64,000 nt of DNA from the NCBI GenBank assembly GCA_022376515.1, contig WTXI01000008.1, positions 558,001 through 622,000 of the forward strand, read 5' to 3'. Made by a program: the position numbers and the translations under genes. Under the pieces are notes generated by a model. The model was given only the letters and a program-made list of their open reading frames with translations. It did no database searches and was not told where the DNA came from. Of this stretch, positions 1-9,990 are shown piece after piece (the first letter of the stretch is position 1; every line of letters begins with the position of its first letter). This DNA is from Lactifluus volemus. Taxonomy: Eukaryota; Basidiomycota; Agaricomycetes; Russulales; Russulaceae.

Positions 1-1335
1 CCATGAACCGAGAGCGCCATCCGCGAATAGCTTCACACTACGAATAGTGAGTCGTTTGTGAACACCATAGTCAAGAAGACGAGGTATTTGGGAGCCCCAA
101 TAGTCGTTACAGGGGACAAAGCCCATCAAGTAGATGTTGATCTATTGCGGTGTGAATCCATCAGTTCGAGCACCCAGAAAGTGCTCGACGCACGGGTAGA
201 CGCCCTTCGTCGGCCATCCTGTGCGCGCCTGTGAGTGCATGTCAAAGCTAGAAGTAAAATTGGCAGAAGAACATGCCGCCGGTAGAATGCTATGTCACTT
301 GGCAAAGAAGCAGCATCATGAATGCTGGTCAATCCGACACGTAGCGCATCGCGCATCGTTATTTCGAAATTTTCGAAGGTCTCGACCTCAGTCGGTGGGG
401 GCTTCAAGTTGTCGATCAGATCCATTGCTGTGTCGACGAACACCCCTATACAGAAGTCAGACAAAATCTCCGTCTTTTGGCGGCCGGAGAGCGCACGAGG
501 CGAACAAGGGGCACTACGAACCTGTTGGTTTGCCATTCTCATGACGCACAATGAGCCCACCATCAACTACGTCCGGGAGATCCGTGAGTTTTGAGAGAAT
601 TGCATTGGAGACCCAATAGGCATGCACGTCGACGCGAGCGAGTTGGACTAGACGCCCGCGCAGGAGAGGTTCTTGGTCGAGGTCATCCTTCGCATCGGGC
701 AAATGTGAAAAAATGTTCTAACGATGCAGTAAAGAGAATGCACACACTGCAGTGGGAAACTCTCCGCCTGGCCATTTATTTTGATCCCAGCCCATTCCCA
801 CGATCCAACGAGTAGGGTCGTCGAGTACATTTGGATGACCGAGAAGGTACAGCTTGATCTTGACAAGCACGTCTACGAATTCGAATCAGACGCAACAAAT
901 ATTTCTGTTGATCGAATACCATCGATAGATGTGCAATCTTCGAGAGGGAGCTGCACCTTATAGCCCCATTGGAGAATGTGCCCATGGGCATCTGTGGTGT
1001 GCCAGTGGGGCGCCGTCGCGGGTTCGCCTTGAGGATTACCTTACCAGGGAAGATAAATTGTAGCCTCTTACCAGCCAAGCCTGGAACTATGATAGAGCTT
1101 GGTGGTGTCTGGAACACTTTCAAGGATACATCCGGTTTATATGCGCTCCAAAACTCGTGAACCTGTTCTTGAATAACTACTGGTGGGCTGGAATAAACTA
1201 GCGAGGAACACTGGGCATACCGAGACTTCCTGTGGCAAGAATAATTCCATTTTCTATCAGCATACAGTCCGTAGTGGTATTGTTGTCGTCCACTGTGTAA
1301 AGACCCTCGGAAGGGGTACAGATCGCGTATGCCAT
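1..1335 (-). CDS. YtcJ-like amidohydrolase (amidohydrolase family 3), 3' end outside the window
   Basis: This is a metal-dependent hydrolase of the amidohydrolase 3 superfamily, which hydrolyses amide-type bonds; the substrate is not predictable. Splicing by eye gives one continuous frame through eight exons: 1335-1221, 1179-1072, 991-920, 872-748, 687-522, 445-277, 218-194 and 141-1. Recognisable blocks in order are YTVDDNN near the N-terminus, IIVPGLADAHGH (metal-binding HxH), DPTRWIVGMGWDQNKWP, LARVDVHAYWVSN, GLTSIHDAA, FYRRMADEGRLP and SVKLFADGALGSW. All are typical of the family. The intron at 219-276 appears to be GC-AG. The Met at 1335 is the first in frame, but a further upstream exon with a signal anchor is possible. 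The C-terminal third lies beyond base 1. It is divergent from the cytidylyltransferase gene. Family call is firm; start is uncertain. Confidence 0.85.
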
Positions 1336-1698
1336 GGAGATAGCGGCTACGACGCGGGTCTATCTATTCGGGTCCAGACTCATCTAGGAGGGCTGGAGGA
1401 GTACGTACGATCCGATTGTATGCGCTCTGCGGTGTTTGGGATATGATAGACGTCCCCGAGTCAATCAAAAGTCATGAAGAAGAGAGATAAGATAAGATAA
1501 TTCTACGGCAAATTGCGGACCCACGGCCTTTAACTATTGGACTGCTACCCTCACCTCGCTTGTTAGTTGAACGTTGACCGACGAGAAACGTATACTCTCA
1601 CTTAATGGAACTCCCAGAGACAACTCATCACAAAAGGGTACTTCACAGTAAACGCTCATTTGGGAAGCATCCTGGTCACAAAATCGACTCGCCCGCTT
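1336..1698. promoter_or_regulatory. divergent intergenic region
   Basis: This stretch lies between two divergently transcribed genes and should hold both promoters and 5' leaders. No strong TATA box is evident. It may also contain upstream coding exons of either gene, because both start codons are uncertain. Confidence 0.4.
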
Positions 1699-2991
1699 AT
1701 GATGCGTCCGTCTTTTATCATTTACCTACTCTCTCCCCAGTTCTGCTCACCACTCTTCAGTTCAGAGGAGGATAATGACCCTGATGATGGCACTTCCTCT
1801 CTCTCTATCACTTCGTTATTGCGCCAAAGTGCCACCACTCAACATCGCGGTCCAGGTGCACGTACATCCCCACCACCCCGGTCTCGTTTGAAGCATATTT
1901 TATCGCCTTCTTTGCTATCCGACGATGGGGTTGACTCTCCGACCTACGACGGTGACATTGAAAGTAGTACCACAGTTGGTCGCGATCGCGACCATCCTTC
2001 TCCAGTCCAGTCCCATTCTGCTGTAACTTCTACGCTTCCATCACCCACTCCTATCATTCAAGCCCTTCCTGCCACTGGCGTAGTGATTCCACAGCCCTCA
2101 ACCGCTTCTTCTTCCGACGCAGAGATTGAACCTGCGCGTGTCATCGTGTATAACACCATCAGTCCTACCCCCGAACCCGCCATCCGTGAGGTGGCTCAGG
2201 CGTTCAATCCCGCCGTGCTTTCCGCAGAAGATATACAGGCCTTCGTACGTCGTGGAATAAACGGCGAAACACACCGAAAGTACAGGATCAACGAACCTCC
2301 GGTTGGTCGGCCTGTCCGGGTCTACGCAGATGGTACTTGCTCAATTCCATTTCGAGTGCTTGTCGTGAGGGATTGACTTTTACTTCAAGGGGTGTATGAT
2401 CTCTGTCATTATGGGTAGGCTTTCTTCTATCCTATCGAAGAGTCATGCTCAGACATGTCTCAGTCACTCACTGCAGTTTCGTCAAGCTAAGCTGTCGTTT
2501 CCGAACGTGTTTCTCCTCGTTGGCGTGAGCAGTGACGAGCAAGTACAACAACTCAAGTTCAAGTGTGTTATGAGTCATTCAGAACGTTGCGAATCTGTTC
2601 GGCATTGCCGTTGGGTGGATGAAGTTGTTTCTGACGCTCCATGGGTTGTGGACACTGCGTTTATAGAAAAATACAACATCGACTATGTGGCGCACGATGA
2701 GGAGCCCTATGTGAGTGCGGGGAAAGAGGACGTTTACGCCTTTGTCAAGTCAATTGGTCTGTCTTTTCCTCATACACATGTTTTAACCCTTCTCACAGGT
2801 CATTAGGCAAATTTATTCCAACACGTCGCACACCGGGTATTTCAACGAGTTCCCTTCTTGAGCGTATAGTCAAGGGCTATCGAGAATGCGACTTTGACAA
2901 GAAGCTGGAGAAGATGGGGTGTGCAGAGCTCATGGCGCAAGGCACTAACTTCGATGACAGAAGCGTCAGTCAGCATGGGCAGCGTTCCTGA
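1699..2991 (+). CDS. PCT1: choline-phosphate cytidylyltransferase
   Basis: This enzyme makes CDP-choline from CTP and phosphocholine, the rate-limiting step of the Kennedy pathway to phosphatidylcholine, at nuclear/ER membranes. Exons are 1699-2332, 2390-2414, 2464-2756 and 2807-2991, giving about 378 residues in one frame. The N-terminal ~200 residues are a low-complexity Ser/Pro/Thr tail. The catalytic core then shows RVYADGVYDLCHYGH with the HxGH nucleotide-binding motif, QAKLSFPNVFLLVGV, SHSERCESVRHCRWVDEV, the DYVAHDEEPY block and TRRTPGIST, matching the family's RTxGxSTS signature. The second intron (49 bp) splits the HxGH motif. Two adjacent ATGs occur at 1699/1702, but the true start may lie in an upstream exon because acceptor-like CAG sites follow them. 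Core identification is very strong. Confidence 0.92.
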
Positions 2992-3444
2992 TGAGCTAGG
3001 ACTTGAAGCTGTTTGTATTTTTGTGAATCGCCTGTAGATAAAAGCGTATACACAACAGGTTATTAATTTGTCCTCCTGTTACTGCTTGGGGTGATTGGAA
3101 GCGTGAGAATTCGCGCCCACTTTGGACATATTGCGATTTCGAAACCAACTCGCCCCGCGTCAAATAAAGTTCCTTTCTCTTTTCAAAGCGGGCGAGTCTA
3201 GAAAGTGATTCCATCGTAGTTCGGATGTTCCGCTTCCGTTTCTTTTCTTCTCTGTCGCAGTGCGTCCTTTATTTTCCATGTGAACTGGCCATGCATGGCG
3301 TCTGAGTCGAATTGACTCGGGGGGTCTGGTACTATGTACGCCGCCTTGGGATGGGCTTCGGTATTTTTATTTTCAACGCACTTGGGATTTATACCTATTT
3401 GTGCTCCTATACCGTATCACCGAGCCACCGCCCGATTTGCTGTA
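2992..3444. other. intergenic, no recognised gene
   Basis: This is the 3' flank of the cytidylyltransferase gene running up to the tandem duplication. Short antisense frames are present, but none shows a recognisable domain or splice-joined continuation. Confidence 0.5.
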
Positions 3445-4062
3445 TGCTCGTCCTTCGCTGTTCAGGACAGAAATCGACACTGAAACTGGCATGACGTTTC
3501 TCCGGTGATATAGGAGAATCTGCGTCCAGAGCGGACAGATACAGTTTGAAGTCACCAACAAGAGGCGAGCACATGAAGGCTAAGAACAAGAATTTGTGGT
3601 CTACCTCTTATCGCATAGTAGCACCGAGTCTGGTATGCAACGTGTCTTTCCAGGCAGGGATGACGAATGCGCTCCTGGAATGCCAGCGGATGTTGATTCT
3701 GCTACAGTGGTGGACGTAGAAAGCATGCAAACTAGTACAAAATTCCACACGCTCACAACAGCCATTCACGTCAAAGACATCTCGCAAAAGTTTTGTCCGT
3801 TTGGTGTTTACGATGAAAAGATCACAGAATAAATTCACTAGCACATGGAGCAAAAAGTCGACAACATGAAGGGTGGACCCTACGTCCCTGATATAACCGA
3901 TACGCAAAAGCAATGAACTAACATATCAGCCTCCTTGTAACATAAAGTCCACCATGCACGATCATCACGCTTGGACAATGTAGATTTGTGGATCCTCATG
4001 GGCTGGTCTGTAGAAGTCAATAAACTGAGCAGTTGAAGATATACAAGAGGGAGGTGCTACCG

Positions 4063-4280
4063 TCATTCAAGTCCCTTCAGAACACCATCAAGTATGGTAC
4101 CAAGATCTATGTTAGGTCAGTCAAGCTTGCACCAGGCGGGCATGGGTTCTAACAGAACGTACCATCGAGTAAGTCCTTTACGTTCTCGCCTGGGTGGCCC
4201 ACCGGTCCATTCTGTGGAGTCGGTGCAGCGAGAGCGAGAGCAGCAAAAGAAAGAGCCAAAATGGTGTTGATAAACTTCAT
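4063..4280 (-). CDS. small secreted peptide, copy 1
   Basis: This gene is too short for ordinary ORF calling. Exon 1 is 4280-4163, a 56-bp GT-AG intron spans 4162-4107, and exon 2 is 4106-4063. The product is 53 residues. It starts MKFINTILALSFAALALAAP, a clear signal peptide with likely cleavage after ALA. A short mature part follows: proline/glycine-rich (TPQNGPVGHPGEN), then an amphipathic acidic tail with the related pieces DLLDDLG and TILDGVLKGLE. There are no cysteines and no CaaX box, so it is neither a hydrophobin nor a lipidated pheromone. A TATAAAAA box lies about 85 bp upstream. A near-identical copy at 7.1-7.3 kb keeps frame, intron and promoter, which supports a real gene. Function is unknown. 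Confidence 0.7.
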
Positions 4281-4362
4281 TGTGTTCAGAGGAAGTGATG
4301 TGAAAGGATAAAACGCTTCAAGGGTGATGAACGTTGGTGAGAGAAGGAGGGGGTGGCCCCAG

Positions 4363-4370
4363 TTTTTATA
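4363..4370 (-). promoter_or_regulatory. TATA box of secreted peptide copy 1
   Basis: TATAAAAA on the minus strand sits about 85 bp upstream of the ATG at 4280. It is conserved at the same distance in copy 2 and altered to a sequence lacking TATA in the inverted copy. Confidence 0.6.
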
Positions 4371-5765
4371 CCTGGCCGCTGGAGAAGAATTATGCCGATA
4401 TCAGAAGCACTGAGCTACCGCGCAGACTACGGGAGATTTGCAACGTCAATCGATTCAACAACTGACCGATCAGGTTTCGAGATTTTACCAACTGAGTTGT
4501 ATTACCAGCGTGCATGTGTTCTTTGCGATGGAAATTCGGGTCCGTCATGGTGGATCAGTCCATTGCGGCTAGCCACTTCGCTGCCCGCTAGCGTGAAAAC
4601 TAGATTACTAGGATCGGCTAGGCGCGGGTGCACATGACGAAAGTATTGTACTTCGATATGCCATCTCGCGACTATCCCAGACACGGATGGAAAAAGAAAG
4701 ATTGAATGAGGTTAGAGAGAAGGAATATGCTAGTGTGGGCTTACAGTCAGAACGTGTTTGGGGGATCCGAGAACATGGTTGACCTAAGATAGGCTAGTCA
4801 CGTTGCAATTTTCCTCATCGGCCGCTCCACACTAGTTCATTCATTGTACATGAATAGCTCTAATAAATTTCGAGTTTTCTTGGTGCAGGCAGCGTTCAGA
4901 AGGTATATTTAGTCAAGGGCTATTTGCAGCAGGGTACAAGCTCACTATAATACGTGTTTTTCAGGTCATAGTAGATTTGGGTAGTTCATGGTTGCTGAGC
5001 AAGTTGCTTGATTCAAGTTTAGTATGCGTTTATGTCACCGTTTTTCGAGTCATGCGTTCAGGTACAGTAGTTCGTTGTTTCGTGGAACCGGGTACAGTAC
5101 TGTAGTTCATTGTTTCGTCTAAGTTAGTACGGCCTGTAGTGTAAGCGAGCCCGGGCCATTCTAAGATTCTGATTGTTCACGTGATTCATCGAGTCTGCCG
5201 GCGGTAGAGTTAGGGTGCCGTAGACCGACGCTTCAACCTTATTGACACCGCCGAGTGCTACATCGACTTCGTCGGGTCTTGCTCATGATTTGGGATTATT
5301 GGTAAGAGATCCTTTCCAAGGTAGCATTCAGTGTCGAGCAGGCCATCAGGAAAATCGCAAAGTGACCTAGCCATTCCTAGTAATCTAGTTTCCAAGTGGG
5401 GTAGCTTGTTGACATTATACAGTACTGACAGTGGACTGGAAGACTGATTCTCCGCTATGGACTGATCCACCGTGACGGACCCGAATTTCCACCAAATCCC
5501 ATCCGCGAAGAATACATGCACGATTACAATGATGTAATACAGCCTGATTGGTCAGTTGTTCAGAACCGAGTCGATTGTCGTTGCGAATCTCCCGTACTTT
5601 GCGCGTGGTTCAGTGTTTCTGATATCGGCATAATTCTTCTCCAGAGGCCTCAACTATCACAAACTCGAGCTGTTTGAGGTAAAAACGCCGGGCCCTCCTT
5701 CTCTCCCAACGTCATCATCCCTTGAAGCGCTATCTCATCCTTCCATATAACTTGCTGCGATCACA

Positions 5766-5886
5766 ATGATGTTTATGAAGACCGTGACCGTCTTGGGCTC
5801 TCTCTTTCGTTATTCTCGCTCTCGCTGCTCCGAGTCCACAGGGCTCTGGCCTGGACCAGGCTCGGACGATACACTTGATAGTATAG
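5766..5886 (+). pseudogene. decayed inverted third copy of the secreted peptide gene
   Basis: On the plus strand, the 5' leader from about 5650 and the start of the coding region are homologous to the minus-strand peptide genes, including the CCTTGAAGCG leader block and CACAATG start context. The frame begins ATG ATG TTT ATG AAG, then carries one extra G in the TTGGG string near 5795. Ignoring that base, the hydrophobic core ALSFVILALAAPSPQG is clearly related to the signal peptide of the intact copies. The central proline/glycine segment is missing. The upstream TATA box has become a TAAAAAC string. Homology to the 5' flank of copy 1 extends outwards to roughly 5440. Confidence 0.65.
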
Positions 5887-7114
5887 GGACAATTCAGTAG
5901 CAAGGCAATCTCAGTACACTCGCGTGCTGTCAGCACCAGAACTGAGGGTCTACGTAAATAGTAATGAATGATATGCCCTAATGACCAGACAAGCGAATGA
6001 ACTAAAGTCGGGACTATCCATCTGGAGAACGCAAAATGCCACGCTAGAGTCCTGGCTAGCCTATGTACTAAACAGTCCTACTAATTAAAAGTGGTAAGTT
6101 CGCGATCCCGACCTCAACAGAGTCGAGGATAATAATATTGAAGATGACGTCGGCTCCAGTCTCACATGACGAGTGCCAAAACTCGGGAGTCCTGGCTCAA
6201 TAATGAAGGGGTGAAGCGTGGGTACATATGCATGTTGTAGTAATTGCCGTCTCTCTCTACCATCTATGTTGAATCGACGTTACGCCGATCTGGCACTCCT
6301 TACATGCAATCCCGGTCTCTCTGTGAGACTGCTACAACTGTGTACGAATACTCGGAGACACTTGAGATAGAAGACCTCATCAAGACCCTGACTTGAGCTC
6401 TATGCCCGTCATTTTCCCGCGCAATTTGCGGCATGTCCTGTCCTCGCTGTCAAGATACTGAAATAAAAAACGAGGTTCAATGGATAGATCTGATGATCGA
6501 AGCCAAGGACAAGGAACAATCTGTCTTGCAGCTGTATCGAATTTATGACCTGGCTCCGGTGATATGGGAGAATCTGCGTCCAGAGCAGACAGATACAGTT
6601 GAAAGTCAGCAACAAGAGGCGAGCACGGCGCGGACGCCAAGAACAAGAATTTGTGATCTACATAGTAGCACCGAGTCTGGTATGCACCAGATCTTTCCAG
6701 GCAGGGATGACGAATGCGCTCCTGAAATGCCAGCGGATGTTGATTCTGCTACGGTGGTGGACGTAGAAAGCATACAAACCAGTACAAAATTCCACACGCT
6801 CACAACAGCCATTTACTTCAAGGGCATCTCACAAAAGTTATGTTGTCCGTTTGGCGTTTACGATGAAAAGGTCACAGAATAAATTCACACTGGCACATAG
6901 AGCAAAAGGTTGACAACATGAAGGGTGGACCTTACATCCCTGATATAACCGATACGCAAAAGCAATGAACTAACATATCAGCCTCCTTGTAACATAAAGT
7001 CCACCATGCACGATCATCACGCTTGGACAATGTAGATTTGTGGGTCCTCATGGGCTGGTCTGTAGAAGTCAATAAACTGAGCAGTTGAAGATATACAAGA
7101 GGGAGGTGCTACCA

Positions 7115-7332
7115 TCATTCAAGTCCCTTCAGAACACCATCAAGTATGGTACCAAGATCTATGTTAGGTCAGTCAAGCTTGCACAAGGCGGGCATGGGTT
7201 CTAACAGAACATACCATCGAGTAAGTCCTTTACGTTCTCGCCTGGGTGGCCCACCGGTCCATTCTGTGGAGTCGGCGCAGCGAGAGCGAGAGCAGCAAAA
7301 GAGAGAGCCAAAATGGTGTTGATAAACCTCAT
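7115..7332 (-). CDS. small secreted peptide, copy 2
   Basis: Exon 1 is 7332-7215, a 56-bp intron spans 7214-7159 and exon 2 is 7158-7115, the same structure as copy 1. The 53-residue product differs at only one noticed position, Lys2 to Arg (MRFINTIL). Signal peptide, mature segment and stop are otherwise preserved. Coding differences from copy 1 are mostly silent, so the protein may be under constraint, though the duplication may simply be young. The TATA box is at 7415-7422. No function can be assigned from sequence. Confidence 0.7.
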
Positions 7333-7414
7333 TGTGTTCAGAGGAAGTGATGTGAAAGGATAAAACGCTTCAAGGGTGATGAACGTTGGTGAGAGAAGGA
7401 GGGGGTGGCCCTAG

Positions 7415-7422
7415 TTTTTATA
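7415..7422 (-). promoter_or_regulatory. TATA box of secreted peptide copy 2
   Basis: TATAAAAA on the minus strand about 85 bp upstream of the ATG at 7332, conserved with copy 1 within an otherwise very similar promoter. Confidence 0.6.
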
Positions 7423-8460
7423 CCTGGCCGCTGGAGAAGAATTATGCCGATATCAGAAGCACTGAGCTACCGCGCAGACTACGGGAAATTTGCAACGTCA
7501 ATCGATTCAACAACTGACCGATCAGGTTTCGAGATTTTACCAACTGAGTTGTATGACCAGGGTGCATGTGTTCTTTGCGATGGAAATTCGGGTCCGTCAT
7601 GGTGGATCAGTCCATTGCGGCTAGCCACTTCGCTGCCCGCTAGCGTGAAAACTAGATTCCTTGGGATCGGCTAGGCGCGGGTGAGCCTGAGGCTAGTCAC
7701 GTTGCGATTTTCCTCATCGGCCCGCTCCACTGGTATTCATTGTACATTAATAATTCTAATAAATCTCGAGTTTTCTTGGTGCTGGCAGCGTTCAGAAGGC
7801 ATATTTAGTCAAGGGCTATTTGCAGCATCGTACACACTATGTTACCTGTTTTTCAGGTCATAGTAGATTTGGGTAGTTTACGATTGCTTAGCAAGTTGCT
7901 TAGTTTAGTACGCGTATATGTCACCAGTTTTCGAGTCATGAGTTCGGGTACAGTAGGCCGCTAGTGTCCTAGCGAGCCTACTAGTACGTACTAAACAGTC
8001 CTACTAATTGAAAGTGGTAAGTTCGCGATCCCGACCTCAACAGAGTCGAGGACTCGGACAATAATATTGAAGATGACATCGGCTCCAGTCTCACATGACG
8101 AGTGCCAAAACTCAGTACTCAGGAGTCCTGGCTAAATAATGAAGCTATGAAGACTCGGAGGTGAAGCGTGGGTACATATGCATGTTGTAGTAATTGCCGA
8201 GACCTCTTCTCTACCATCTGACGTTGAATCGACGTTACGCCGATCTGGCACTCCTTACATGCAATCCCGTTTCTCGCCCTCAGTTATCTGTACTCGGATT
8301 CTCTGTATATTTGGTCTCGCTGTGAGACTGCTACAACCGTGTACGAATAGACTGGGGACACTTGAGATAGGAGATCTCATTAAGATCCTGACTTTAGGGC
8401 TCTCAGGCTATGCCCGTCATTTTGCCGCGTGATTTGCGGCATGTCCTGTCTTCGCTGTCA

Positions 8461-9235
8461 AGATACTGAAACAAACATGAGGTTCGTGGCGATGCCGCCA
8501 ATCCCTTCTTCAACAATCACCGGTACTGTATTCCGCGCCGCGGTTGTATCCCCGTTGACAATCGGCCAACCCAGTCCGACATTCTTGCATCGTCTCATTT
8601 CTTTCTTCATATCGCAGTGCTCACTTCTCTACCTGCCCTTGCTGTATTGCCATGGGAGCAACTTCGTGGCTTTATTCATCCCAAAAAATTGCAGACTCGC
8701 GGAGTACTAGAGAACGCCATGAGACACTTGAATCCCTGAAAACCCTGGTGAAGGCAGATCGGTACAATCGCGGGCTCATAATGGAAAGTCAACTCGCTCG
8801 TTGGCAAGACTTACGCGATGGCGGTGCTTTGGGATTGCTGTTAAACTTTTCTTCGTCACCCTTGAGAAGGTGCTACCCACGTCTGCGTTGGAAATTTCTC
8901 AGCACGATCTATACATTGATGCTTTCCAAACTATCACCTCCAGCTGGAAGATGTGTCGAGACACGGGACGCAGCAGGTTATCCTCACGTTGTTTTTGACC
9001 TCACTATGCGACTCCCGAACTTCCGACCCCTCGACTCCGATTTCGCTTGTCCGAGGACTTCACGGAAAATCTCCTGGAGCTACTGCGCAATATGCTTGAC
9101 GGGAACAGGCCCACATATCGATGAGGCAGTGAGAGGCTTGGTGATGTCCGTCGCAATGTTTGGGTGAGCGAAAGCAGTTCACGGAGAGGGCGCTAGAGGT
9201 CATCTCCCAGTCGCGGGTACTTTTAGCGCGGCGTA
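8461..9235 (+). pseudogene. frameshifted relic of an unrecognised protein-coding gene
   Basis: One protein-like reading can be followed only by changing frame several times. It runs from the MPPIPSSTITGTVF block through LLYLPLLYCHGSNFVALFIPK, shifts at the A-run near 8685 into KIADSRSTRERHETLESLK, shifts near 8830 into IAVKLFFVTLEKVLPTSALE, and shifts again near 8980 into QQVILTLFLTSLCDSR. The joined text looks like a genuine ancestral protein but matches no domain I know. It begins just after the second duplication junction. Either a decayed gene or heavily mis-sequenced. Confidence 0.5.
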
Positions 9236-9990
9236 GTCTTAGATATTCCTGGATAATTTACGCACTTTTTGGTGGCTAACATTTTTTCAACGCCGTGATA
9301 ATTGTTTGCATCCAAACCAAACTCGGATGATGTTCATTTGGAGACTCGATGAATTTATATGCAACCTGTATCGATGATCCCAGAGGCCTCAAGATCTTCC
9401 GGGTGGGTCTCGTCAGAGTCGCATACAAGCCTGTGAGTCTTCTATAAACTTTTGCGAGGGCCGTCGCCGCTCGCTTTCGTGCCAAAGATGACGTTGGTGG
9501 AGTGGGTGAGCATACTGCACTGGCAGTTGAAATGAGGTCTCGCTTGCGCGCTAAGGTGATGACGTGGATTGGGGTTTGGAGGGGCTACTCCGCATGGTGG
9601 GTTGGGGGCCCACGCTGCAGGAGCCGAGCCTGCGAAGACTCGGACGTGTTAAGTAAGCATATGGATAGGCAGAAAACTGCACAGGGTCGCATCCGCGATG
9701 CTTTGATCCCAGTGACGGGTTCGTGTGCGGTAGACTGGAGAGATTCGGGATTCGTCAGGCCACTTCACGCAGGTGTAGTGTGTGCGGTATGTACAGCGCA
9801 GTAACAGCGTCTGCCAGTGCAGCGCTGAGCGGTGATCTCCTTGAATCTGTTGATGGGCGCAAAGCCCTTCAAGCTAATAAATGCAGGGTCAAGCCTCAGG
9901 GTCATCACGACTGTATGCTTGAATTTGTTAACATTTTTTGTTGCCACTGGCAAGTGAAGCGCCCTGGCAGTATCTTTTCCCTAACTCACC
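9236..9990. other. intergenic, no recognised gene
   Basis: Upstream flank of the NACHT-WD40 gene. Short frames on both strands have no recognisable content. The context CACCATG at 9991 is a good start context for the downstream gene. Confidence 0.5.

Larger units (their letters stand above)
3445..6432. repeat. tandem duplication, unit 1 (about 3.0 kb)
   Basis: Unit 1 aligns by eye with unit 2. Bases around 3510-5060 match 6560-7960, and 6060-6432 match 7985-8460. The boundary sequence near 3445, 6433 and 8440 is related (a GTCCTCGCTGTCAAGATACT-like string, most diverged at 3445). Unit 1 contains one intact secreted-peptide gene. It also carries about 1 kb at roughly 5060-6060, absent from unit 2, which holds an inverted diverged copy of the same gene and its 5' flank. 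Similarity over the shared parts looks above 90%. Confidence 0.8.
6433..8460. repeat. tandem duplication, unit 2 (about 2.0 kb)
   Basis: Second direct copy of the 3.4-6.4 kb unit, lacking the roughly 1-kb internal segment found in unit 1. It carries the second intact secreted-peptide gene. The sequence downstream of the peptide gene (6550-7110) is open over much of one plus frame but shows no recognisable domain, and its counterpart in unit 1 is interrupted. Confidence 0.8.

Noticed and set aside
2415..2477. Apparent 7-residue insertion after HYGH in the cytidylyltransferase
   Set aside because: It came from assuming a 28-bp intron. A 49-bp intron (2415-2463) gives GHSLQFRQAKLSFP with no insertion.
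4353..4637. Plus-strand frame upstream of the peptide gene (repeated at 7405-7674)
   Set aside because: It overlaps the promoter and TATA box of the minus-strand peptide gene, and the two copies differ at their ends; conservation is explained by the DNA duplication.
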